Positions 1 through 9,200 of a stretch of 31,856 nucleotides of DNA are shown here, piece by piece. Each line of letters starts with the position of its first letter. Positions within the stretch are counted from its first letter, which is position 1. This DNA comes from CAZEDK01 sp964511025 (lineage in GTDB: Bacteria; Patescibacteriota; Gracilibacteria; UBA1369; GWF2-33-10): the NCBI GenBank assembly GCA_964511025.1, contig CAZEDK010000021.1:1-31856 (forward strand), in the 5' to 3' direction. The translations under genes and the position numbers were made by a program. Under the pieces are notes generated by a model. It was not told the DNA's origin. It saw only the letters and a list, made by a program, of their open reading frames with translations, and did not search any database.

Positions 1-2
1 AA

Positions 3-410
3 AATGCATCTTCTTTCTTAGCTTTATCCGAAAACCACTTTCTTTTTAGTATATTGTATCATAAATTGGAGAATCTTCTTACTGATCTAAATTCGATTGA
101 CAATGAGACTGGGCTATTTCAAGGTATCACGGCTTATCATACAAATGACATTGAGCTATTGCGAGGCATCCTATCTACGGATCCAAAAGAGATAAAAGAT
201 TTCTTAGATCAGCATACTGAGAATCCTGATGATTTGTTAGACGTTTTTGTTGTAATAAGAGACAGAGTCTTAAAAGACAGTGGCTTAACTATTGAAAACT
301 TAATAAAAAAGCAAGAAGCACTTGAACGGCTAGTAGCTCAAGAGATTTCAGGTAGGCAAAAGGAAAGAGCGGAAGTACAGAAGCTAGATACCGACTCGCA
401 CTTAACCTGA
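3..410 (+). CDS. Unknown protein, 5'-partial
   Basis: The reading frame is open from the first bases of the window to a TGA at 408-410 (136 codons), so the gene probably begins upstream. A TTG at 54 is the only plausible internal start in the N-terminal part and would give 118 residues. The visible protein is mostly acidic and helical. Its C-terminal third (from about residue 85 of the 118-aa version) is charged and rich in Glu, Lys and Gln, consistent with a short coiled coil. No transmembrane segment, signal peptide or catalytic motif is visible, and I do not recognise the family. It is followed by 100 nt that hold a strong promoter for the next gene, so the two are probably separate transcription units. 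Confidence 0.5.
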   Translation, partial: NASSFLALSENHFLFSILYHKLENLLTDLNSIDNETGLFQGITAYHTNDIELLRGILSTDPKEIKDFLDQHTENPDDLLDVFVVIRDRVLKDSGLTIENLIKKQEALERLVAQEISGRQKERAEVQKLDTDSHLT

Positions 411-449
411 TTAATCGTTTTGAAATTCTATTTTTTTGTTTCCATCCGC

Positions 450-479
450 TTGACTCTTGAGTTTCTAAAATGCTAAGAT
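450..479 (+). promoter_or_regulatory. Sigma70-type promoter with extended -10
   Basis: A -35 TTGACT (450-455) is separated by 18 nt from a -10 TAAGAT (474-479), which is preceded by TG at 471-472 (extended -10). Predicted transcription start is near 486, giving a leader of about 25 nt before the ATG at 511. The leader has no Shine-Dalgarno motif. Confidence 0.6.
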
Positions 480-510
480 GTATCTGTTTATTGAGTTTTG
501 AAAACACAAT

Positions 511-1929
511 ATGGAAATAGAAAATCTTAGCTTGCAAAATACATGGTGGTTAAAAAAAGAATTTATAAATGAAGACGAGAAAATAACTGATTATTACAGA
601 GCAAAATATAAGATTGAACATGAAATATTAGAAGAATATCCAAAGAATACCGATGCCATAATAACACTGCGCGGTCCAAGACAGATTGGCAAATCCACGG
701 CAATTAAATTAATAATCAAAAAATTGCTTTTGGAAGAAAATATAGATAGTAAAAAAATATTTTTTTTAGCCTGCGATCTAATCCGTGATTATAAAGAACT
801 ACATGAAATATTAACTGTATACCTTGATTTCATAAGACCAAAATTCCCAAAAAATAGGATTTATATTTTCTTAGATGAAATATCTTTTGTGCATGAATGG
901 CAAAGAGCAATAAAAAGCTTAGCTGATTTTGGCAAATTCAAAAATGCAACAATACTTATTACAGGTTCGAATTTAATAGATATAAAAAGTTCTTCAGAAA
1001 GGATGCCGGGCAGAAGAGGAAAGCTCGCAAAGCTTGATTTTGAATATTTACCGATATGTTTTAGAGAATTTGTAAAAATTTTGAAACCTGAATATTTGGA
1101 AATGAATACAGAAGAACTTTATTTCAAATTACCAGAATTAAATAAGCTTCTGGATGATTTTTTGATTACAGGAGGTTTCCCTACATCTATCAATGCTTTT
1201 TATGAAAAAGGTTATATTCCGTCATATCTCTATCAGATATACACAAACTGGATAGAGGGAGATATAGGCAAAATTGGTAGATCGGATCGAACAATGTATA
1301 CAATCACAAATAAAATATTTGATTACTACACAACCCCTATTAGTTTTAACAAATTAGGAAAAGAATCCGGGAATTTGGCGCATACAAGCATATCAGAATA
1401 TCTGGATATACTTTCAAAATTATATGTATTGTCACTATGTCATTTTATCGACACAAATTCATTGAGCGAGGTTGCAAGAAAAAATACGAAAATATACTTC
1501 ACAGATCCGCTAATTTTTCAATGTTTTTTTTCCAAAAAAATTGGCATAAATGATGCTCCATTCTTACAAATGCAGCGATCTCTTGAGAATCCTGAACTAA
1601 AAAGCAAAGTTATTGAAAATATTGTAGGTGAAAATCTGAGAAGAATTTATGGTAATTTTTTTTACAACGCTACGGCAAAATATGAAATTGATTTCGTTAC
1701 CAAAAAATTAAATAAACTTCATTTTTTTGAAGTAAAATATAGAAATCAGATACATGAGAAAGAATTCGATGAATATAAAACACATGTTAAAGTAAATACT
1801 CTTTTAACCATCATTACAAAAAATAAACTAAAGAATGATTCTAATATCAATTATATCCCTGCAAGTATATTTCTATTAAAACTATCCCTCCACACTCAGC
1901 CCAAAATTCTCCCTCCTCAAAACTTTTAA
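511..1929 (+). CDS. AAA_14 / DUF4143 family ATPase
   Basis: A 472-aa P-loop ATPase of the bacterial AAA_14-DUF4143 type. Walker A is GPRQIGKST (about 55-63) and Walker B is IYIFLDEI (about 117-124), followed by the family's HEWQ. A TGSN sensor-like motif lies at 151-154. The C-terminal DUF4143 region ends with E-x-D-F (near 391) and EVKYR (near 405), the pattern of a PD-(D/E)XK nuclease-like fold. Family members are widespread and often accessory; their substrates are unknown. The gene has its own promoter, no visible partner, and overlaps the convergent flippase gene by 48 nt at its 3' end. Function beyond ATP binding is unassigned. Confidence 0.85.
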   Translation: MEIENLSLQNTWWLKKEFINEDEKITDYYRAKYKIEHEILEEYPKNTDAIITLRGPRQIGKSTAIKLIIKKLLLEENIDSKKIFFLACDLIRDYKELHEILTVYLDFIRPKFPKNRIYIFLDEISFVHEWQRAIKSLADFGKFKNATILITGSNLIDIKSSSERMPGRRGKLAKLDFEYLPICFREFVKILKPEYLEMNTEELYFKLPELNKLLDDFLITGGFPTSINAFYEKGYIPSYLYQIYTNWIEGDIGKIGRSDRTMYTITNKIFDYYTTPISFNKLGKESGNLAHTSISEYLDILSKLYVLSLCHFIDTNSLSEVARKNTKIYFTDPLIFQCFFSKKIGINDAPFLQMQRSLENPELKSKVIENIVGENLRRIYGNFFYNATAKYEIDFVTKKLNKLHFFEVKYRNQIHEKEFDEYKTHVKVNTLLTIITKNKLKNDSNINYIPASIFLLKLSLHTQPKILPPQNF

Positions 1930-3369
1930 CAAATATAAAATCACTCCGTAGATAGCCCCACTAACGCCAATCAAAAGCAAAATTCCAATATTTCCAAGTT
2001 TACCGAAAATATCTTCTCCGAAATAAACAAAAGCACCCATAATGATTGCTGCAAATATGATTTTCGAAAAATTTGCAAATTTTAAGTTAAAAGATTTGTA
2101 TTTGCGAATCGTAAAATATACTAAGATTAAGACCAAAGCTTCAGTAGCAATGCTTGCAACAGTTGTACCTCGAAAACCATAAGTTGGGATTACGATTAAA
2201 TTGAGTCCTATATTAACAATCACAGAAAATAAATTAATATAAAGAAGTTTCGTCTGTTTCTCCATGGCAAGCAAAGTAAAGGTTAGCCAGCCTGTAAAAT
2301 AAGCAAAAACCATTGCGAAAAGAAGATATTTAAAAGCTATATCAGAGCCCAAAAAACCTCTAGATAAATCAGTCAAAAATTTTGGTGAGCTAACTATAGA
2401 AATTAACGGATAGGCAAGCAAAAAACCTCCTATAAAAATTGGCATAGAAATCATAGTCAAAAAATCAAAACAATACTGCATAACGCGATCTACTGAAGCT
2501 TGGCTGTTTTTGAACATTTTTGTCATTGTTGGCAGCATCGAATTCATGAAATATAGAGGAACAACATTCAAGACCTCCAAAATTCTCATAGGAACAAGAT
2601 AAATTCCAACCTCTGTCTCGTCTTTCATGACACGCAACATTGTAATATTAAATTTGAAATAAATTGTACTCAGGGCTATTGCAATTCCATAAGGTGCAGC
2701 TCTTTTTATCAAATGTTTCCAATAATCAAAATCAAAAGCGAATTTAACAGTAGCATATTTTGTAGCAGCCAAAAAAGTAATTAAAAATGTCAATAATGCT
2801 CCAAATGTTCCTGCAATTATAAGCAAATAAAAACCTTTTTCTTTATCTTCAGGATAAATAAAATAAATTGTCGCCACTATAAATGCCAAAGACAATATTT
2901 TACCTGAGATATGTGCTACCGTTACCCAAAACATTTTGAGATGATACTGCAAAATTGTACTAATACCGCCCTGCATTAACGTTAAAACTACAAACATTGA
3001 AGCCAAAACTATACCAAAAGGTAATTGTGTATCTTGATATTGTGGGATCAAATATGCGATCAAAATTGCAGAGCTCATCGAAAGAATCACCAAAATAAAT
3101 CTTATTGAAAGCAAATTGTTATAAACTTTTTGTATATGTTCTTTACTATCATTCTCACTCATTTCACGTACCCCAATCGTAAAAAGTCCATAATCCGCAA
3201 AAATACTGAAAATCGCCAAATATTCATATATAGCGCCATAATTACCATAACCATCAACACTTAAATAATGAGTTAGCAACTTAAGAACCGCCAAACTCAA
3301 AAGAGCAAGCGATCCCCTTCCAAAAACCTGCATAAAAGTATTACTGATAATGGCTCGTGATTTTGACAA
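1882..3369 (-). CDS. Flippase, Wzx/MVF-like (MATE superfamily)
   Basis: A 495-aa integral membrane protein with roughly 12-14 hydrophobic helices and the N-terminal pattern of polysaccharide flippases (SNTFMQVFGRG followed by YLSVDGYGNYG). Members move lipid-linked oligosaccharides or similar lipids across the cytoplasmic membrane. The apparent start is TTG at 3369; no in-frame ATG lies nearby upstream and the first internal Met is residue 13. The C-terminus overlaps the convergent ATPase by 48 nt. No glycosyltransferase genes are adjacent, so the substrate cannot be inferred from context. The palindromic region at 3404-3436 lies just upstream and could serve this gene, prfB, or both. Confidence 0.85.
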   Translation of the reverse strand: MSKSRAIISNTFMQVFGRGSLALLSLAVLKLLTHYLSVDGYGNYGAIYEYLAIFSIFADYGLFTIGVREMSENDSKEHIQKVYNNLLSIRFILVILSMSSAILIAYLIPQYQDTQLPFGIVLASMFVVLTLMQGGISTILQYHLKMFWVTVAHISGKILSLAFIVATIYFIYPEDKEKGFYLLIIAGTFGALLTFLITFLAATKYATVKFAFDFDYWKHLIKRAAPYGIAIALSTIYFKFNITMLRVMKDETEVGIYLVPMRILEVLNVVPLYFMNSMLPTMTKMFKNSQASVDRVMQYCFDFLTMISMPIFIGGFLLAYPLISIVSSPKFLTDLSRGFLGSDIAFKYLLFAMVFAYFTGWLTFTLLAMEKQTKLLYINLFSVIVNIGLNLIVIPTYGFRGTTVASIATEALVLILVYFTIRKYKSFNLKFANFSKIIFAAIIMGAFVYFGEDIFGKLGNIGILLLIGVSGAIYGVILYLLKVLRRENFGLSVEG

Positions 3370-3403
3370 GGTAAAATTTTAGAATAAAACGACCAAAAAA
3401 CTA

Positions 3404-3436
3404 TATACTGTATACCATATACAGTGTACTATACAC
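3404..3436. promoter_or_regulatory. Overlapping inverted repeats between flippase and prfB
   Basis: ACTGTATA (3407-3414) and TATACAGT (3418-3425) form a perfect 8-bp inverted repeat with a 3-nt spacer, extendable to 11-bp arms with one mismatch. It overlaps a second repeat, GTGTA (3424-3428) and TACAC (3432-3436), also with a 3-nt spacer. The position in a divergent intergenic region fits an operator. The composition is AT-rich, so chance palindromy cannot be excluded. Confidence 0.4.
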
Positions 3437-3460
3437 CATGTAATTAATTCCTCAACTTCC

Positions 3461-4559
3461 ATGCAAAAAGCAGAACTTCAAGACAAGCTACGACAACTGC
3501 TAAAAAGCATAAAAGAAGGCGAGGACTATCTTTGACATAGATGAAAAAAAGGATAAAGGAAAAAGGATAAAGGATAAAGTTGCTTCCCCTGACTTCTGGA
3601 ATAATTCAAGTGAAGCTCAACAAACACTAAAAGATCTAGCCTGTATTGAGAATACTATCTCCACTTGGACAAAATTAAAATCTGATTGCGAAGTAAATTT
3701 GGAAATTTTGGACATTGTAGGTGAAGACGGTAATGATTTTGAAGAAATAATGAAAAATACTGAAAAAATCCAAAAAGATTATGAGAAAGCATCTTTGGAT
3801 TTGTATTTAAATGGAGAATTTGATAAAAATCCTGCAATTCTCACGATACATGCGGGGACAGGTGGCGTAGATGCTCAAGATTGGGCTGAAATGTTACTTA
3901 GAATGTATTTGCGATATGGCGAAATCCAAAATCTCAAAACTGAAATAATAGAAAAAACTGTTGCTGAAGAAGCTGGGATCAAAACTGCAATTATTAAATT
4001 TGAAGGTGATTTTGCTTATGGTTATCTCAAAAACGAACACGGTGTACATAGACTTGTAAGGCTTTCACCTTTTAACGCAAAAAATTCCAGAGAAACATCT
4101 TTTGCATTAATTGAAGTGATTCCTGAAGTTGAAGATGGTGACGAAATAGATGTAGATTCAAATGATCTTAGAGTTGATACTTTTCGGTCAGGCGGAGCCG
4201 GCGGCCAAAATGTAAACAAGGTAGAATCAGCAATAAGAATAACTCATATACCAAGCGGTATAGTAACGCAATGTCAAAATGAAAGAAGCCAACAGCAAAA
4301 CAAATTGCAGGCGCTCAAAATGTTAAAAGGGAAATTAATACAAATCAAAGAACAGGAAAAATTAAATTCTATCAATGATATCAAAGGTGATTTCAAGCAG
4401 GGATCATGGGGAAATCAAATACGATCTTATGTCATGCAACCATATCAAATGGTCAAAGACCACAGAACAAATTTTGAAACATCACAAATCGACAAAATGC
4501 TTGACGGAGAATTGGTGCAAGATTTTATTGAAGCGAAACTAAGGAGCGATAAGCGATAA
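3461..4559 (+). CDS. prfB: Peptide chain release factor 2 (+1 programmed frameshift)
   Basis: RF2 terminates translation at UGA and UAA. The zero frame starts at ATG 3461 and runs 24 codons to CTT TGA C (3530-3536). Reading then continues +1 from GAC at 3534 to TAA at 4557-4559, giving 365 residues, exactly the length of E. coli RF2. The RF2-specific tripeptide SPF is at about 202-204 and the catalytic GGQ at about 247-249 (SGGAGGQNVNKVESA). The TTG at 3699 is an internal codon, not the start: the upstream frame encodes typical RF2 sequence including VASPDFWNN. Just after the shift a Lys-rich stretch is encoded by GGATAAA-like DNA repeats (about 3548-3578). ybeY follows 30 nt downstream. Confidence 0.97.
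3518..3536 (+). promoter_or_regulatory. prfB: prfB programmed +1 frameshift site
   Basis: The zero-frame codons GGC GAG GAC TAT CTT TGA are followed by C. This reproduces the conserved autoregulatory element: slippery CUU, in-frame UGA, a following C, and an internal purine-rich Shine-Dalgarno-like stretch (GGCGAGGA, 3518-3525) a few bases upstream. Low RF2 stalls ribosomes at UGA and promotes the +1 shift that makes more RF2. Confidence 0.95.
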
Positions 4560-4577
4560 GGGGTCAGCGATTACTAT

Positions 4578-4583
4578 TATAAT
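4578..4583 (+). promoter_or_regulatory. Perfect -10 box close to the ybeY start
   Basis: TATAAT lies 6 nt upstream of the ybeY ATG (4590). If used, transcription would start at or next to the start codon, giving a leaderless mRNA. The -35 position (GATAAG near 4555-4560) is poor, so read-through from prfB is an alternative. Confidence 0.35.
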
Positions 4584-4589
4584 ATTTCG

Positions 4590-5066
4590 ATGCTTATATT
4601 AACAATTAACAATGTCACTGAGTTAAAGGTTCCAAAGATAAAGAACAGTTTAAAAGCTCTTACAAAAAAAACAGCAGAAACTCTAAATTATAAAGAAAAT
4701 AAAGCTATAGAATTAACTTTTGTCACAGATAAAGAAATCAGAAAAATAAACAAAGTTTATAGAAAAAAGGATAAAGCAACAGATGTTATTTCTTTTGCTT
4801 TTGAGGAATCAGAAAGCTTTCCAAACGAAAAACTGCTTGGCGAAATATATATTTCCATAGAAACTGCAAATAAACAGGCAAAAGAAAGAAATCAAAGTTT
4901 GAAAAAAGAAATAGAGTTTCTGTTCATTCACGGACTTTTGCATATATTTGGCTTTGACCATAATACTGACACAGCAGAAAAAGAAATGAATGAAATTGCT
5001 TATAAGGTTTTGAGCATTTCTAAAACCTTCAATAAATCTTTTGATAAGGGTACTTCGAAATCATAG
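4590..5066 (+). CDS. ybeY: Endoribonuclease YbeY
   Basis: A 158-aa UPF0054/YbeY protein, a single-strand-specific metallo-endoribonuclease used in 16S rRNA 3' maturation and ribosome quality control. The zinc-binding signature HGLLHIFGFDH starts at His114 (His114, His118, His124). Upstream it has the family's KDKATDVISFAF and LLGEIYIS segments. The protein runs on past the usual end with a Lys/Ser-rich tail (about 20 residues) that overlaps the convergent pseudouridine synthase gene by 67 nt, suggesting loss of an earlier stop. It lies 30 nt downstream of prfB, so both may be co-transcribed translation-related genes. Confidence 0.93.
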   Translation: MLILTINNVTELKVPKIKNSLKALTKKTAETLNYKENKAIELTFVTDKEIRKINKVYRKKDKATDVISFAFEESESFPNEKLLGEIYISIETANKQAKERNQSLKKEIEFLFIHGLLHIFGFDHNTDTAEKEMNEIAYKVLSISKTFNKSFDKGTSKS

Positions 5067-5875
5067 GGAGTTGCATTCCACTCAAAAGAAAGACTAGATG
5101 CATGTAAAAATTGCCTCTCTAATTTATATTTTTGCCGAAAAGTTTTGTTAAAATTAAAATCACCATATTTTTTATCCATAACAACCGGATGACCAATTTT
5201 TGACATGTGCAGCCTTATTTGATGCTTGCGTCCTGTTTTTAATTTGATTTTCACAAGACTATATTTTTGTTCAAAAACTTTTACAACTTCATAAAATGTT
5301 AAAGCGTTCACCAAAAACCCTTGCCTGCCTGGAATGGGTATTTTCACGGTTCCTTTTTTTTTCTTTATGACTCCTTTTACTAGCGTTGTATATATTTTTT
5401 TAATTTTACTTTCTTTAAACATTTTCTCAAATTCAGGAACTAATGCTTCTTTTTTGACTAGAAGTAAAGCTCCTGAAGTATCTTTGTCTAATCTATGTAC
5501 CAAAAATACATTTTCATTCTTTTTTTTAAAATATTCTTTCAATTTATATTCCAAAGAATCTTCATATTTTATATCAGTCCATTGCTGCACAGAAAAACCC
5601 GGAACTTTATTGATTATTGCAAAATTCTCGTTTTCATATAAAAGTTCAAATCCCCGATTTTTAAGGCTTTTTCTTGAAAGATCTTCATCAAATTTAATAT
5701 AAAAAACAAGTTTATCACTTTCTTTCAAAATATATTCTTGTTTTTCTTTCTTTCCATTTATTTTTAATCCATTTTTTCTAAAAAGTTTACGTACAAATCC
5801 TAAAGGAAATTGTCTTTTTAAATAAGTAAATAATGCTTTACCAGCATCGTTTTTTGGAATAAATACTTCTTTCAT
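5000..5875 (-). CDS. RluA-family RNA pseudouridine synthase
   Basis: This enzyme isomerises specific uridines to pseudouridine in rRNA or tRNA. From ATG 5875 the protein has 291 residues: an N-terminal S4-like RNA-binding region (RKLFRKNGLKINGK) and then the RluA catalytic domain with HRLDKDTSGALLL, the catalytic Asp near residue 130. Later it has the family's KTGRKHQIRLHM and HASSLSFEW. The frame stays open 68 codons further upstream, but that extension is antisense to the small membrane-protein gene at 6007 and unlike the family, so the ATG at 5875 is chosen. RluD, RluC or another paralogue cannot be separated by eye. The 3' end overlaps ybeY. Confidence 0.9.
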   Translation of the reverse strand: MKEVFIPKNDAGKALFTYLKRQFPLGFVRKLFRKNGLKINGKKEKQEYILKESDKLVFYIKFDEDLSRKSLKNRGFELLYENENFAIINKVPGFSVQQWTDIKYEDSLEYKLKEYFKKKNENVFLVHRLDKDTSGALLLVKKEALVPEFEKMFKESKIKKIYTTLVKGVIKKKKGTVKIPIPGRQGFLVNALTFYEVVKVFEQKYSLVKIKLKTGRKHQIRLHMSKIGHPVVMDKKYGDFNFNKTFRQKYKLERQFLHASSLSFEWNATPYDFEVPLSKDLLKVLEMLKTL

Positions 5876-5930
5876 TAAAGATCTTATGAGATGTATAAAA
5901 ATATTATCACGTCTAAAAACAATCTCACAC

Positions 5931-5959
5931 TTGCAAATACAATAATAATATGTTAATAT
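5931..5959 (+). promoter_or_regulatory. Promoter of the 50-aa membrane peptide gene
   Basis: TTGCAA (5931-5936), a 17-nt spacer and TAATAT (5954-5959) predict a start near 5966, about 40 nt before the ATG at 6007. It directs transcription into a short unit closed by the terminator at 6181. Confidence 0.45.
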
Positions 5960-6006
5960 AGCACGATAAGCATATTTTATCACATTACTTCCTAACCAAA
6001 ACAAAT

Positions 6007-6159
6007 ATGCAAAAACAAAATGCCATTTTCGGTCTACATCCTGTATTGATTGCATGGATGGGTGTTCTAACAGGCGCACTTATCGCAACATTGATATTCG
6101 CTGCAAAATTAATAGAAGCAGCAAATTACCAAGCTGCAATGTTTATGTCTGGAATATAA
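6007..6159 (+). CDS. Small single-pass membrane peptide (50 aa)
   Basis: A 50-codon frame from ATG 6007 to TAA 6157-6159. The peptide has a short polar N-terminus (MQKQN), one strongly hydrophobic Gly/Ala-containing helix at about 11-36 (HPVLIAWMGVLTGALIA and onward), and a short amphipathic tail. It sits between a plausible promoter (5931-5959) and a strong intrinsic terminator (6181-6225), so it is probably its own transcription unit of about 250 nt. No Shine-Dalgarno is present, as elsewhere in the window. It resembles small holin-like or regulatory membrane peptides only in general properties, and I do not recognise a family. The transcript could alternatively act as a small RNA. Confidence 0.6.
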   Translation: MQKQNAIFGLHPVLIAWMGVLTGALIATLIFAAKLIEAANYQAAMFMSGI

Positions 6160-6180
6160 TTTCCATTGCCAAATTCTTTA

Positions 6181-6225
6181 CAAGAAACCTCCCATGTATT
6201 GAGAGGTTTCTTGTTTAGATTTTTA
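6181..6225 (+). terminator. Intrinsic terminator
   Basis: A perfect 11-bp stem, CAAGAAACCTC (6181-6191) and GAGGTTTCTTG (6203-6213) with an 11-nt loop, is followed by a T-rich run (TTTAGATTTTT). It ends the small gene at 6007. It overlaps the last codons of the opposing giant gene, for which the U-tract is on the wrong side. Confidence 0.85.
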
Positions 6226-9200
6226 GCTGATTTACAATTTCTTGCAACTTTGAAATATTCTGCCGACCAAAATCACAACCTTCTGTCTGAAAAATATCCA
6301 TTACATTTTCATTAACCCAGTCCAAAGCTGTGTTTATACGATCTACAGGAACAGCCTTTTTAAAATGCGACAATTGCTGGGTAAAGTAAGCTTCTGCTTC
6401 TTGTACATAGCTTTCATTTCCCAACTCAGCCAAATGATAAGAACAATTAAGAATATTGATTGTAGCAAACAAAATATACTGTTGATTTAATAAACCTGGA
6501 ATAGCAGTCAGCCGCATAATTTTTTTATATTCTTTTATAGCTTTTTCATATTCAATTTTTGCCACTGCATTGTTGCCTGCTTTTTCCTGACTTTGCGCTT
6601 CAAATCTAAAAATTTCACCAATGCCAGTATATGCATGTATTTGAATTCTTGGATCCAGATTATCGCCTTGTTGATCAATAATAGATTTATACCTGACCGC
6701 AAACTCTTTGATATTTGCAAATCTGCTAGGTACAACTTCAGAAAAACAAGCTACAGGATGAAAGAAAGGACTAATCAATACCTCCAAAAGAAGCATTTCT
6801 TCAATAGGATTTCGAACTTCAGTTACATAGACAGCTCTTAAGCTTAATCCGCCATCATAAAATGCTTCAACATCAGCTACCACATCTTGTTTTAAAGATT
6901 TTTTTAGTAAAACATAAGTTCTAAAAGCAAGAAGCCATATTCTTCTTGCCAAAGCCAGACTTTTCCTAAATTCAAACGTAATTGCTTCAGGAGGTGTAAC
7001 ATGTAACATTTGAAAGTCTCTTTCTATTTGATCAATATTAGTTTTACAGATTGCAAGATTTTGTTGTATCTGCGATAATTCCTCTAATTTTTCTGTTGAT
7101 TGTAGTGTTGTTTGCAGCTCAGTATACAAATCATAAGCACTCAGCATAGCAGCTTGAATGCGAGGTAAATAAGATTGTTGTGGCAACTTTGCTTTCTGAT
7201 CATCAAAAACTCTATGCGCTAGCAAATAAGATCCTGTAGCTTCTTCTATACCTTTTTTCCCCGGAGTTAAAATTATTTTTTCTCTTTTCATCCGTCTTAG
7301 GTTTGCTAATTCAAAAGCCCCATTTGTAATAGCAACTTTTAAATCTTCACTTTGCGGCTCAGAAAAATTATTTATAGTATCGATAGCTTCTGTGATGATT
7401 TTATCTGCGACATCAAGATTGTCAGACAAAATCATTGCTTGCGCATAATGCATTCTATTATTGATCCAAGCTACTTGATCAAGTTCGGTTGATCCTCCGC
7501 TTGGCTGCAACAGTACTCCAATCACATGCAACTCTTCACGCATTTGAAGTGTTCTGCCTGTTCTCGCAGCATAAGAATCAAGAGCAATCGCAAGTCTTTT
7601 TAAATCGTCCTCGCGACCATTTCTCACCTGCATTCGCTCAAGCAAATTAAAAGCCTGCCTGTAAGCTTCAAAGTTATTATCGTCAATTTGCAAAGGTCCC
7701 TCTACAGCCAAATTAAATCTTCGTAAATGATTAGTATATGCTGCAGCAATTAACTTGTCTCGATTTTGAGGATATGGCTCTATATAATGATCACTTCTTC
7801 TCAAAGTAGAAGCAAGACAGCGAAAACCGGTATCACTTCTTGTAAGAAAAGGGCTAAGTTGTACATCATTTCCTTCCTGAGCGACAAAACTATTAAGGTG
7901 TCCTTCAAGGACAGTATCTGTCATATTTTGTCCGAAAAAACCATTAGCAACTGCCCTTAGATCAGTTATTGCAAAATCACCATGCATCAAACTGGCTACA
8001 GCCAATACATCTGCCGCTTCTCCAATTACTTCTCTTGTTTCTGACATGTTAAACTCCCATTTACCACTTGGAGTTTTTTTTGACATGGCAACAAATTGTT
8101 CAACGATATCAAAAGGCAGGTCTTCACTTGAAGATTGCGCATATAATGGATGACCAATAATCTGTTTTTTGATTTCTTCAGCATCTACCTTATATTTTTT
8201 ATGTAAAAGCTCAACAAGTTGCGCGCCATCATCACAATCAACATGATAATGCCTATGAAGAATACGAGCTACCGTATCGTCTAAAGTTAAATTTTCTGCA
8301 AATAATGTTTGATCCGGAGCCAAATCTGTCAAAGCGCCTTCTGCAAAACTTCCAAGCAAACTAAATCTACCTGGAAATGATTGAGTCATTTTTATAAAAA
8401 CCGTCAAAATCTCTGGAGGAATATGATCTGTATTCTTTAGAACCACCACTATAGGTTTTCCTGTATAATTACCAATTGCAGCAGAAAGACTATATTCTTC
8501 ATTAACACATGTCGCTGCCTCTAGTCGCATCACTTTTCCTGGATCGTCTCCAGCGGATAAATCAGCTCTTTTAACATCAGCAATACCTGACAAAATTCTA
8601 TCAAAAAATCCTTTTCCATTTTGACGATCGGCCAAAGGATCATAAGAGATAACTGCTACATTTGCAGCGTGCCGTAAAAATCCTTCAGCGTAATCTAATA
8701 AAGCATTACTACCGCTACCTTGCACAAAAGCTGTTCCAGGTTTATCTACCTGCCCAAGGTCAGCAATTACAGTCTCAAGTCTCGCAACAAGATCCTGCAT
8801 GCCTACAAAAAGTGGCTTCTTCATGGCCTCTCCAAACACAAAGACTCTCTGTTTCTCTGCATATCCTTTTAAGTCTGCATTTCCTAGATCAACCAAGATC
8901 GATTCAGACAGCCTACCAAGACCTACGGCTCTACTAAGAATCATCATCGCATAACCTACTTTTTTTGCCGCCGACATAGCTCTATTGGCTCCTATAATTC
9001 CGCCACCTGATACACTGCCAATTTCACATGGTCCAGCATCTACACCAGCTACAGCTTCAAAGCCTAATATTTTCAATTGATCAACGGCTTCTTTGATAAC
9101 TCGCAATACAGCATCCAGCTTAGAATTACCTAAACGCATTGTAATATCTATTTTATTTTCATCCTGTTTAAACATCGGAGCAAAATTGTCAGCACCTAAT

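Noticed and set aside
3537..3698. prfB as a pseudogene broken by an upstream stop
   Set aside because: The in-frame TGA sits in the exact conserved CTT TGA C context with an SD-like stretch, and the shifted product has full RF2 length and motifs.
5334..5702. 122-codon plus-strand frame
   Set aside because: Fully antisense to the catalytic domain of the pseudouridine synthase, with a Phe/Ser-rich translation typical of complementing Lys/Glu-rich coding DNA.
5876..6079. 68-codon N-terminal extension of the rluA-type gene
   Set aside because: The extension is unlike the family, is rich in Tyr/Cys and lies antisense to the small membrane-peptide gene; ATG 5875 gives a normal S4-like start.
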